Source: Acetobacterium wieringae (GTDB taxonomy: Bacteria; Bacillota; Clostridia; Eubacteriales; Eubacteriaceae). Taken from it: a stretch of DNA of 64,000 bases. Numbering within the stretch: the stretch's first letter is position 1; each line of letters starts with the position of its first letter. This document shows positions 7,950-15,394 of the stretch, one piece after another. The stretch lies in assembly GCF_001766835.1 (NCBI RefSeq), contig NZ_LKEU01000010.1, forward strand, positions 1 to 64,000, written 5' to 3'. The position numbers were made by a program, and so were the translations under genes. The notes under the pieces are model-generated. The model saw only the letters and a program-made list of their open reading frames with translations, searched no databases and had not been told where the DNA came from.

Positions 7950-8714
7950 ATGAAACTACATGCAATTTATAAATATCAGCTTGCGGATCACCGAAACGCT
8001 GTTTTAATCTTCTGTGCCGTCATCCTGGCGGTGATGGCGCTGGTTCCGATGCAAATCACCTTTTCATCGGATATCCTGACGACGAATCAATCCAGCCAAA
8101 TAGCCGGTCTCGATATGGCACCCGCCGTATTTCTGTTCGTTTGCGGCCTGAACGCTTTTAAGGAAAATTTTCTGTTTGCCCTGCAAAACGGTATCTCCCG
8201 AAAATCTTTATTTGTGAATCGGATCTACGTCGCCGTAACATTGGCTGTGACGATGGCCTTGTTTTCACTGCTGCTATTGGCGCTTGGAAAGTTAATTGAT
8301 TCGCCATCAAGCGGCATTGCCTATTCCAGTTTATTGAGTATGATCTATCAATCCACAGGAACTATTCAATTTAGCGGTCTATCTGAATATCTTATCAGTT
8401 TTCTTTTTCTGACGGTGCTTTTTATTGCTGCGCAAGCCCTCGGTTATTTTATTACCGTCGCCCTCTATCGGATGGATAAAAAACAGAAAATCTCTTATAT
8501 CGTTGGTTTTTATATCATCGTCTTTGTGGTCTTGCCACTCATCGATATGTTCATCTCTGGCCAGATATCAACCATCCTGCTGAAGTTTTTAGACATGGCC
8601 ATGGGTGTTTCCGCCCATAACCCCTTTATCGGCATGTTCTCCTTGCTAATTTTTAGTATGATCGCAACTGGATCAACCTGGGTACTGATTAGAAAAATCG
8701 GAATTAAGAATTAA
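7950..8714 (+). CDS. ABC transporter permease
   Basis: A hydrophobic protein of 254 residues with six likely transmembrane segments and no binding-protein contacts, as in ABC-2-type exporters. An upstream in-frame ATG at 7935 overlaps the ATPase stop, but the AGGAG at 7938-7942 is correctly placed for the ATG at 7950, which is preferred. It is the last gene of the gntR operon and is followed by a strong terminator. The ligand is unknown. Confidence 0.85.
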   Translation: MKLHAIYKYQLADHRNAVLIFCAVILAVMALVPMQITFSSDILTTNQSSQIAGLDMAPAVFLFVCGLNAFKENFLFALQNGISRKSLFVNRIYVAVTLAVTMALFSLLLLALGKLIDSPSSGIAYSSLLSMIYQSTGTIQFSGLSEYLISFLFLTVLFIAAQALGYFITVALYRMDKKQKISYIVGFYIIVFVVLPLIDMFISGQISTILLKFLDMAMGVSAHNPFIGMFSLLIFSMIATGSTWVLIRKIGIKN

Positions 8715-8716
8715 TC

Positions 8717-8772
8717 AAAAAAAGTAGTCGTGATGGTTCATTTTATCTGAGACCAGCACGGCTACTTTTTTC
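8717..8772. terminator. terminator between the ABC operon and the zinc-ribbon gene
   Basis: Long stem with AAAAAGTAG-CGTG-TGGT pairing with ACCA-CACG-CTACTTTTT around a 14-nt loop. It is A-rich on the left and U-rich on the right, so it can serve both converging transcripts. Confidence 0.8.
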
Positions 8773-8791
8773 ATTCGTTTCGTTCGTATTT

Positions 8792-9034
8792 CTAAAAAAA
8801 CGCTTTCCATGCTGGCAGTTGACGCATCATGTTCTCCACCGCCTTTTCTGCAACAGCTTTGTCAAGTCCCTGGGTTTTGATGGTAAAATTTACCAGACTC
8901 TGTTTTTTTTCTTCAAATGATTGCATCGAGCCATCTTCCTTTGCGCAATAGATACAGTACGCCTTACTGGTGTCACCCATCGCAAAGTCGCTTTCTTTCT
9001 TCATCGGCATTCCGCATGCTATACAAGTTTTCAT
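8792..9034 (-). CDS. small zinc-ribbon protein
   Basis: An 80-residue protein with two CxxC knuckles, CIACGMPM near the N-terminus and YCIYCAKEDG at residues 26-35, a layout matching the putative zinc-ribbon family Zn_ribbon_2 (PF12674). The rest is helical (SFEEKKQSLVNFTIKTQGLD ... AVENMMRQLPAW). It lies 13 bp downstream of the TetR gene on the same strand and is probably co-transcribed and controlled by it. Its function is unknown; the metal ribbon suggests a protein or nucleic-acid contact. Confidence 0.82.
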   Translation of the reverse strand: MKTCIACGMPMKKESDFAMGDTSKAYCIYCAKEDGSMQSFEEKKQSLVNFTIKTQGLDKAVAEKAVENMMRQLPAWKAFF

Positions 9035-9047
9035 CTGTTTCCTCCTT

Positions 9048-9626
9048 TTATTTTCTAATTAATTTTATATAGTTCAAAATCAATTCATCTTTATGGTCCG
9101 TAAGCACTGACCCAGCTGCAAAAAGATAGCTATTGGTCAGATAATAGTGTATCAAACCTAACCAACTGTTAAAGACTATGTGCATCGGTATTTCTTTGAT
9201 GGTCTCTTTTTCCTGATCACGCTCAATCACCTGATTAAGATGAAATGAAACCACTGATTGGATATTTATGAACACATACTTTGCTTCCTGAGGCAGAACA
9301 TTAATCTCGGAAATTAGCCGTTTATAAAAATCTTCATACCGGATCAGAACACTAATATGGGCCGCCAAAAAAGTCTCCAGACTTTCATCCTTTTCCGCGA
9401 GAAGGTGAAACTGCGCATTGATTTCTAAACCAAAACGTTCAAGCAGGCAAATAATGAGATTCTCTACCGTTGGAAAATGAACAAAGATGGTACCATGGGA
9501 AAGATTAGCCGCCCTGGCTATTTGATTGGTCGTAGCACTAAACCCTTCACTTGCATACACTTGGTAGGCGGTATCCAAAATCAATTTTCGGGTTGCCTCT
9601 TTTTGGATTTGACGTTTCGTTTTCAT
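9048..9626 (-). CDS. TetR/AcrR-family regulator
   Basis: A 192-residue regulator. Its N-terminal helix-turn-helix reads ATRKLILDTAYQVYASEG, then TNQIARAANLSHGTIFVHF; the C-terminal ligand domain is unassigned. A GTG start at 9680 would add 18 residues, but the consensus -10 box at 9660-9665 lies inside that extension. The ATG at 9626, with GGAG ten bases upstream, is therefore the start. It precedes the zinc-ribbon gene, the most likely regulated target along with itself. Confidence 0.9.
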   Translation of the reverse strand: MKTKRQIQKEATRKLILDTAYQVYASEGFSATTNQIARAANLSHGTIFVHFPTVENLIICLLERFGLEINAQFHLLAEKDESLETFLAAHISVLIRYEDFYKRLISEINVLPQEAKYVFINIQSVVSFHLNQVIERDQEKETIKEIPMHIVFNSWLGLIHYYLTNSYLFAAGSVLTDHKDELILNYIKLIRK

Positions 9627-9659
9627 TTCACTGACTCCAAACTCATTGACTTTGCACTT

Positions 9660-9688
9660 ATTGTAATTGTTTTTGTCCACGATGTCAA
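9660..9688 (-). promoter_or_regulatory. promoter of the tetR/zinc-ribbon operon
   Basis: Minus strand TTGACA (9683-9688), 17 nt, TACAAT (9660-9665). It sits about 35 bp upstream of the chosen tetR start and rules out the longer reading frame. Confidence 0.82.
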
Positions 9689-9820
9689 GGACTTACTTTT
9701 TTTTGTTGAGTTTCTTCAAAAGTTTAAACTGATCAAGGTTAGATTAGCTGCTGTTATGTTATTGTATAGGCAGGTAAAAAAAATGAACTATTTTTTAGCC
9801 ATAACTAAAATAAAAATGAT

Positions 9821-10789
9821 ATGGAAACCGAAACGATGAGCCATTTAAAGCAAAAATTAAACCAGATACCCGCACTTCCAGGTATTTATAAGATGTTGGA
9901 TTCCACTGGTCAAATTATCTATGTCGGAAAAAGCAAATGCCTGAAAAAAAGAGTACAATCCTATTTCACTAAATCCCCCAAGCAACCCAAAATTGAACGG
10001 ATGGTCTTTTTTATTGACGATGTCGATTATATTGTCACCGATACCCATTTAGAAGCCCGACTGCTGGAATGTCAGCTGATCAAGGAGCTCAAGCCTTATT
10101 TCAATTCACAAATGAAAAATGACCGGCGCTATTTCTATCTCAAACTTGCCAAGTCAGGAAACTCTCATACGCTGTCCATTGTACTGGAACGAGAAGATGA
10201 TACTTTTGGACCTTTTCGAAGAAAACAATTGATTCAAACAATGATCGAGGTGTTTACGCATCTCTTTCCCATTGTTCAAGATACAAATCGTTTTACTTTT
10301 AAATACCACACGCTGCCCGAGGTCATGAGTCCAGACGATTTTTTCAAAAATCGGGAATCCTTAAGCCAGGTTTTTTCAGATGAGAAAAAGATGCAGCGTT
10401 TAATCAATCAATTGACGCTCTGCATGAATAAAGAGGCTACCCAGTTTTATTACGAAAGAGCTTCTCATTATCGTGATCTTATCTCGGGACTGACTTATAT
10501 TAATCATGTTCTGCATGATTATAAACAGCTCGTAACAAGCGATATCCTTATACGGATACCGGTTCGTGATGGCCAAAAACTCTTTTTTGTTTCAAAAAGT
10601 AACATCATCCTGAAAAAATATTTTTCGACACTTACACCGGCTGAAATTGATACCTTTTTCGATGAAGGCCTCAAGACAAAAACTAAATTTGCCTGCAAAT
10701 GGGACGAAAAAGCCAATACTGATTTTCAGAACATCCTCTTTTCAGAACTTCAATCTTTGCCAGAAGAGTGTATTTTAAAAATATTATAA
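9821..10789 (+). CDS. stand-alone GIY-YIG nuclease, UvrC/Cho-like
   Basis: A 322-residue protein. The first 98 residues are a GIY-YIG endonuclease domain like the N-terminal half of UvrC: GIY (21-23), YVG (34-36), KKRVQSYF with the conserved Arg (about 44), and LLECQLIKELKPYFN with the catalytic Glu (about 83). The remaining 220 residues do not show UvrC's UVR motif, RNase H-like domain or helix-hairpin-helix. This resembles Cho-type auxiliary excision nucleases or Clostridial UvrC-like proteins. ATG at 9821 or 9836 may be used; neither has a strong RBS. A DNA-repair role is inferred. Confidence 0.8.
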   Translation: METETMSHLKQKLNQIPALPGIYKMLDSTGQIIYVGKSKCLKKRVQSYFTKSPKQPKIERMVFFIDDVDYIVTDTHLEARLLECQLIKELKPYFNSQMKNDRRYFYLKLAKSGNSHTLSIVLEREDDTFGPFRRKQLIQTMIEVFTHLFPIVQDTNRFTFKYHTLPEVMSPDDFFKNRESLSQVFSDEKKMQRLINQLTLCMNKEATQFYYERASHYRDLISGLTYINHVLHDYKQLVTSDILIRIPVRDGQKLFFVSKSNIILKKYFSTLTPAEIDTFFDEGLKTKTKFACKWDEKANTDFQNILFSELQSLPEECILKIL

Positions 10790-10862
10790 CGCTCTCACTA
10801 TTTCAATGTGCTTAAGACTTCCAAACATGTGTTAGGGGTTAAGTTTCTACTTTTTCACAATA

Positions 10863-10920
10863 AAAAACAAGTGGTTATGTTTGATCAGAGAAACCGATCA
10901 TTCTAACCACCTGTTTTTTT
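10863..10920. terminator. terminator between the GIY-YIG gene and malic enzyme
   Basis: Outer stem ACA-GTGGTTA / TAACCAC-TGT with an inner GATC / GATC pairing, a preceding A-run and a T8 tail. It can act on both converging genes. Confidence 0.78.
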
Positions 10921-10976
10921 GTAACTCAGTTTAGACAAACAAATTTAATGCGAACGTATAAATTCCCGTGCCAACC

Positions 10977-12152
10977 TCACTTCAGTCTGGCAACACCCGA
11001 ATCCACTGCTGCCTGGTATACGGCCTCAGCCACCGCTTTTCCTACCCGGGGATCAAAGGCTGGTACAATAATATAGTCAGCACTTAATTCATCTTCCGCA
11101 ATCAAGTCAGCAATGGCTTTTGCCGCAGCAACCTTCATCGCTTCATTGATGTCACTGGCTCTGGCATCCAATGCTCCTCTGAAAATACCCGGAAACGCCA
11201 GCACATTATTAATCTGGTTGGGATAATCCGACCGTCCGGTTCCCACCACCCAGGCCCCGGCCTGAATGGCCAGTTGAGGGTCAATTTCCGGATCGGGATT
11301 GGCCATCGGCAGGACAATAGCATTTTCAGCCATGGTCTGAATCATTTGCTCCGTGACGATACCCGGTGCTGAAACCCCGATAAAAATATCAGCGCCACTG
11401 ATGGCGTCGGCAAGAGTCCCTTTCTTGTGATCCTTATTGGTCATCTCAGCGATTTCCTGATGAACCCAGTTACTGTACTGTTCGTCTTTTGAGAGGATAC
11501 CCTTGCTGCTACAGGCGATGATATCCTTAACCCCCATATTGAGAAGCATCTTGATAATCGCCGATCCGGCTGCTCCGGCGCCGCTCATGGCCACGGTTAC
11601 CTGGTCCCATTTTTTACCGACAACCTTTAATGCATTCATCAACGCTGCCGTCGTCACCACTGCCGTACCATGCTGATCATCATGAAAAACCGGAATGTCC
11701 AGCTCCTTTTTTAAACGTCTTTCAATCTCTGCACATCTGGGCGAGGCAATGTCTTCCAGATTAATACCACCAAAAACCGGTTCAATCATCTTAACCGTCT
11801 TGATGATCACTTCCACATCTTTCGACGGTATACAGATCGGGAAAGCATCCACGCCGCCAAATTCCTTAAACAAAACCGCTTTTCCTTCCATCACCGGCAG
11901 GGCGGCTTCCGGGCCAATATCGCCCAAGCCCAACACTGCCGAACCGTCAGTGACTACGGCCACCATGTTGCCCTTACCGGTATACTTATAGACATCTTCT
12001 TTATTTTTATGAATCATGCGGCAGGGCTCCGCTACCCCTGGGGTATAGGCCACTGACAGATCGTATTTTGTTTTGACCGGAACCTTGCTGTCAATACTCA
12101 GCTTACCCTGCCATTCTTCATGCAACTTTAGTGCTTCTTCCTGAATTCCCAT
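10977..12152 (-). CDS. malic enzyme (malate oxidoreductase, decarboxylating)
   Basis: The enzyme converts malate to pyruvate and CO2 with NAD(P)+. It is the short (about 390-residue) bacterial type. Visible signatures are YTPGVAEPCRMIHKN, KGNMVAVVTDGSAVLGLGDI and PVMEGKAVLFKEFGGVDAFPI for the catalytic N-terminal half, then VAMSGAGAAGSAIIKML for the Rossmann dinucleotide fold. An ATG eight codons upstream (12176) is possible, but AAGGAG lies correctly before 12152 (MGIQEE), giving 391 residues. It is monocistronic. Cofactor preference is not evident from sequence alone. Confidence 0.94.
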   Translation of the reverse strand: MGIQEEALKLHEEWQGKLSIDSKVPVKTKYDLSVAYTPGVAEPCRMIHKNKEDVYKYTGKGNMVAVVTDGSAVLGLGDIGPEAALPVMEGKAVLFKEFGGVDAFPICIPSKDVEVIIKTVKMIEPVFGGINLEDIASPRCAEIERRLKKELDIPVFHDDQHGTAVVTTAALMNALKVVGKKWDQVTVAMSGAGAAGSAIIKMLLNMGVKDIIACSSKGILSKDEQYSNWVHQEIAEMTNKDHKKGTLADAISGADIFIGVSAPGIVTEQMIQTMAENAIVLPMANPDPEIDPQLAIQAGAWVVGTGRSDYPNQINNVLAFPGIFRGALDARASDINEAMKVAAAKAIADLIAEDELSADYIIVPAFDPRVGKAVAEAVYQAAVDSGVARLK

Positions 12153-12346
12153 TGTAATCTCCTTTTTATTCACCAATCATTTCTTCTTTTTATCGATATC
12201 TGTTTTCTTTCTCAATTGATTTTTTGTTTTATTCCGATGGTTTTGTCACTTGATTTCCTCCGTCATGCTTATCATTTTGTGTTTATTATACCATTTCTCC
12301 GATTATAACATTTAATATTATAACAAACTGTATCGTTTTTTGTTCT

Positions 12347-12375
12347 TTGACTTTGAATCCAAGCTACTATATAAT
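12347..12375 (+). promoter_or_regulatory. promoter of the flotillin gene
   Basis: TTGACT (12347-12352), 17 nt, TATAAT (12370-12375). The leader is about 110 nt and the AGGAGG site is at 12480-12485. The rest of the divergent gap 12153-12490 is AT-rich, with several TATAAT-like hexamers on the minus strand (12280-12325) that may serve malic enzyme. No gene is seen there. Confidence 0.78.
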
Positions 12376-12490
12376 AATTTCATTGAGATCATATCCTGAT
12401 GAACTTCTTTCGCCAAATGGTGCGATTGATGAATTCTCACAGCAACGATTGTTTGTTTGATCTTAAAATCACTTATCTCAGGAGGCACAA

Positions 12491-14050
12491 ATGTCAATTT
12501 TCACACTGATTATTCCAGTTATTGTCGTATTGTTGGTTATCTCCCTGCTAATGATGAGCTATGTCAAAGCGCCGCCCGATACGGCCTATGTCATATCGGG
12601 TATCAAGCGGCGGGTCATTATCGGTAAAGCGGGAATCAAGATTCCTTTTCTTGAACGCGTTGATAAACTGGATCTCAAAATGATGTCTGTCGATGTCAAA
12701 ACCGGGGAATCGGTACCAACCAATAACTTCATCGATGTAATGGTGGATGGCGCGGTAAAGATCAAGATCGGTTCATCGCCAGAGGCCATTTTACTGGCTT
12801 CCGAGAATTTCTTGAACCAATCAACTGATTCAATCATTCCTCAGGTTAAAGATGTCCTTGAGGGAAATGTCCGAGAAATCATTGGCTCACTTGACCTCAA
12901 AGATATGTTGACCGACCGAAAATCCTTCTCCGAAAAGGTGCAGGAAAACGCTGTTCCGGATCTTAAACGGATGGGTCTTGAAATAATTTCCTTCAATATT
13001 CAATCAATCCGCGATCAGGCTGGCGTGATTGAAGATCTTGGTACCGAAAACAAATCGCAGATCAAAAAAGGCGCCGCGATTGCCCGCGCCAACGCCGAGA
13101 AAGAAGTTGCGATTGCCGAATCAGAAGCTGCTAAAATTGCCAACGATGCCAGAATAAAAGCCGATCTGGAAATTGCCCAGAAAAATACCGATCTGGATAT
13201 CCGCAAAGCCGAATTAAAACGTCAGTCTGATCTGACGAAGGCCCAGGCCGACGCCGCTTACCAAATCGAGCAGGAAGAACAGCGAAAAACAATTGAGACA
13301 AAGACCCAGGAAGCCAATATTATTAAACAGGTAAAAGAAATTGAGTTGGCCGCCAAAGAAGTTGAAGTTCGCGAACAACGATTAAAAGCAGAGATCAACA
13401 AAACTGCCGATGCTGAACGCTACCAGCGTATCCAAAAAGCTGAAGCCGAATTATTTGAGAAACAAAAAGATGCTGAAGCAAAGCTGTTTATTGCCACCAA
13501 AGATGCTGAAGCCAATCGATTAGCGGCCGAAGCTGATCGCTATGCCAAAGAGCAGGAAGCTGCCGCCATTGAAGCCCGGGGTTTTGCCGAGGCTGCCGCC
13601 ATCAAGGCCAAAGGTCTGGCCGAAGCTGCCGGAATTGATGCCAAAGCTGAGGCAATGAAGAAATTCAGCGATGCCGCCATCATGGAAATGTACTTCAATG
13701 CCCTTCCCGAAGTTGCCCGCAATGTTGCTGCTCCACTTAACAACGTCGATCGCATTACCATGTATGGCGATGGTAATTCTACCAAAATGGTCAAAGACAT
13801 CGTCAATACCATGTCCCAAGTGACCGAAGGAATCTCCGAAAGCACTGGCATTAATCTGCAGTCGTTGATTTCGGGATTCTTAGGCGGCAAAATGGCAACA
13901 CCGACTGAAACCCCCACTATAACTGTCAGTACAACAACTGCAGCCGCAGATAGTGAACCGTTTAGCCCGGATTTATCAACTGAGCTTATGGCCCAAATCC
14001 AACCCGTACCTTCAGAAACCAGCACCGTAGACCCGGAAGATGAAGTCTAA
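12491..14050 (+). CDS. flotillin-family (SPFH) membrane-microdomain protein
   Basis: A 519-residue protein. One N-terminal hydrophobic segment (residues 3-22) anchors it, and an SPFH/PHB domain follows (about 25-190, with PPDTAYVISGIKRRVIIGKAG). Then comes a long Ala/Glu/Lys-rich coiled coil with repeated EA motifs (about 190-385), and a flotillin C-terminal region (MKKFSDAAIMEMYFNALPEVARNVA). The tail is Thr/Ser/Pro-rich. Flotillins oligomerise in functional membrane microdomains and scaffold signalling and transport complexes. A strong promoter and RBS and a following terminator make it monocistronic. Its usual NfeD partner is not adjacent. Confidence 0.94.
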   Translation: MSIFTLIIPVIVVLLVISLLMMSYVKAPPDTAYVISGIKRRVIIGKAGIKIPFLERVDKLDLKMMSVDVKTGESVPTNNFIDVMVDGAVKIKIGSSPEAILLASENFLNQSTDSIIPQVKDVLEGNVREIIGSLDLKDMLTDRKSFSEKVQENAVPDLKRMGLEIISFNIQSIRDQAGVIEDLGTENKSQIKKGAAIARANAEKEVAIAESEAAKIANDARIKADLEIAQKNTDLDIRKAELKRQSDLTKAQADAAYQIEQEEQRKTIETKTQEANIIKQVKEIELAAKEVEVREQRLKAEINKTADAERYQRIQKAEAELFEKQKDAEAKLFIATKDAEANRLAAEADRYAKEQEAAAIEARGFAEAAAIKAKGLAEAAGIDAKAEAMKKFSDAAIMEMYFNALPEVARNVAAPLNNVDRITMYGDGNSTKMVKDIVNTMSQVTEGISESTGINLQSLISGFLGGKMATPTETPTITVSTTTAAADSEPFSPDLSTELMAQIQPVPSETSTVDPEDEV

Positions 14051-14137
14051 TTCCGGTATTTTGGATAAATTTTTCACGATTCAGGAATTAATGCGCTCAG
14101 GTCTGGTACTTCCCTTTGCTACAAGCGCATTTCACCA

Positions 14138-14168
14138 AAGAAAAGCACCTGCGTTTGGTGCTTTTCTT
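14138..14168 (+). terminator. terminator of the flotillin gene
   Basis: A perfect 12-bp stem, AAGAAAAGCACC with GGTGCTTTTCTT, around a 7-nt loop, with no mismatch. Confidence 0.85.
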
Positions 14169-14234
14169 ACTAAATGGTAGCATAACCTTATCGTTAGAAT
14201 GATCCATTAATCCATATCAGGGGGTATCTCTATC

Positions 14235-14900
14235 ATGGACACTTCAACCTTTTTCAGTAATCTGTTTGCTTTAGAAAATTCACCAATTGCCTTATTGTCC
14301 CTTTTTGTCGGCGGCGCCTTTTTAACGATCCTATTCGTTTTTGTGATCTACTATGTCGTTTTTCGGGTAAAACATGAACCACCAGAAAAAATCAAGCGCC
14401 CAACTATCGAATCCCCTTCCCAGGATCTTGTGATGTTTGACGCAGCTGAAAATCCCAATTTATCAGCTCTTCAGGATCGCAACATTGCGGAACAGGCAAG
14501 GCTTCAAAAACTAATCGGTTTATTAAAAACTGCCAAACGGCGGGAATCGCTCTATTCGCAGGAGGTCATCCTCGAAGATCTGGAAGCGGTTATTTCAAAA
14601 GTTCGGGATAAAATCAGCAAAGAGCCAGACCTTCAGGTTTTTCCGCAATATGCCAGTCATCATGCTGAAACCGCCATTCAACTCCTGAACACCTACCTTG
14701 ACTTAGATCGCACCCCAGATGATTCGATGGAAAACATCAACAAGATCAGAAATGAAATCATCGCGTCCTTTCCGCCACTCCTTGAATTTTATCAGGATTA
14801 TTTAAACCGTTTGTATGATGCTCAGTATTTTGATGTGGCCAGTGATGTTGAGGTGGTCAAGTCGATTTCTGCAGACAAGCAGGATTTTTTGAGGAAGTGA
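14235..14900 (+). CDS. membrane-anchored coiled-coil protein of unknown function
   Basis: A 221-residue protein with a short N-terminus and a single transmembrane helix (about residues 18-45, SLFVGGAFLTILFVFVIYYV). A soluble helical domain follows. It contains QARLQKLIGLLKTAKRRESLYSQE-like charged helices and a C-terminal half resembling the helical 5-bromo-4-chloroindolyl/TelA-type toxic-anion accessory proteins only superficially. I do not recognise the family. The predicted topology places the domain in the cytoplasm. It follows the flotillin gene but has its own AGGGGG site and lies beyond the flotillin terminator. Base composition is like the core genome, so the accessory island begins after it. 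Confidence 0.6.
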   Translation: MDTSTFFSNLFALENSPIALLSLFVGGAFLTILFVFVIYYVVFRVKHEPPEKIKRPTIESPSQDLVMFDAAENPNLSALQDRNIAEQARLQKLIGLLKTAKRRESLYSQEVILEDLEAVISKVRDKISKEPDLQVFPQYASHHAETAIQLLNTYLDLDRTPDDSMENINKIRNEIIASFPPLLEFYQDYLNRLYDAQYFDVASDVEVVKSISADKQDFLRK

Positions 14901-15017
14901 TTTAATCTCTGAGTGCGCCAGGGACTGTCAAAAGGAAACATCACTCATATCGTTTTCCTCTTTATTTTTATTGAGATCTCATTAGTATTGTAATCACTTT
15001 CATTAAGAAATGAGGTG

Positions 15018-15308
15018 ATGTCAATTGGACATAAAATAAGAGGCATGTCTCAAAAAGAACTTGGTATCAAATCTGGATTTTCAGCCGCTACTGCCGATGT
15101 TCGAATCCGACAGTATAAAAGCCATAAAATGATTCCAAAAGAAACTAAGTCAAATGAGATTGATACTACTCTAGAATTAGATGTATCTCCACTTAAAGAT
15201 CATGACATCTATTCTAATTTGGATCTGATGCAAATTTTATTTAAATCGGAGGAAAATCACGGACTGTTAATGGAAAAAGAAACTAATCGGTATGTATCTG
15301 TCATTTGA
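15018..15308 (+). pseudogene. decayed XRE-type helix-turn-helix gene
   Basis: The 96-residue frame is a worn copy of a Clostridial XRE family whose members read roughly IGERIxxFRxLRGMTQKxLG ... TADVRxAQYESGTRTPK ... LDVSP ... DIDSYxGLMxTLFxLE. Here SIGHKIR runs directly into GMSQKELG, so about six residues of helix 1 are missing. AQYESGTRTPK has become RQYKSHKMIPK, and the frame ends in YVSVI where relatives continue for 40-50 residues. GAGGTG abuts the start with no proper spacing. A pseudogene is most likely; a shortened functional regulator is possible. It opens the AT-rich island. A weak stem at 14932-14970 precedes it. Confidence 0.6.
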
Positions 15309-15321
15309 CGAGTCCCACCCA

Positions 15322-15350
15322 TTGTTTCGTTACATCTTAAAAGCTATGAT
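15322..15350 (+). promoter_or_regulatory. promoter of the reverse-transcriptase gene
   Basis: TTGTTT (15322-15327), 17 nt, TATGAT (15345-15350). Transcription would start near 15357, giving a leader of under 40 nt with GAGGT before the ATG at 15395. The gene is therefore expressed on its own, with no upstream partner needed. Confidence 0.6.
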
Positions 15351-15394
15351 GATTAAAAACTATTTCAGAATACTAAAAAACGAGGTAAACTTAC

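Noticed and set aside
9627..9680. GTG start at 9680 for the TetR gene
   Set aside because: A consensus -10 element (9660-9665) lies inside the extension, and an RBS is present for the downstream ATG.
12586..14025. Several minus-strand frames across the flotillin gene
   Set aside because: They mirror the repetitive coiled-coil codons of the flotillin and have no independent support.
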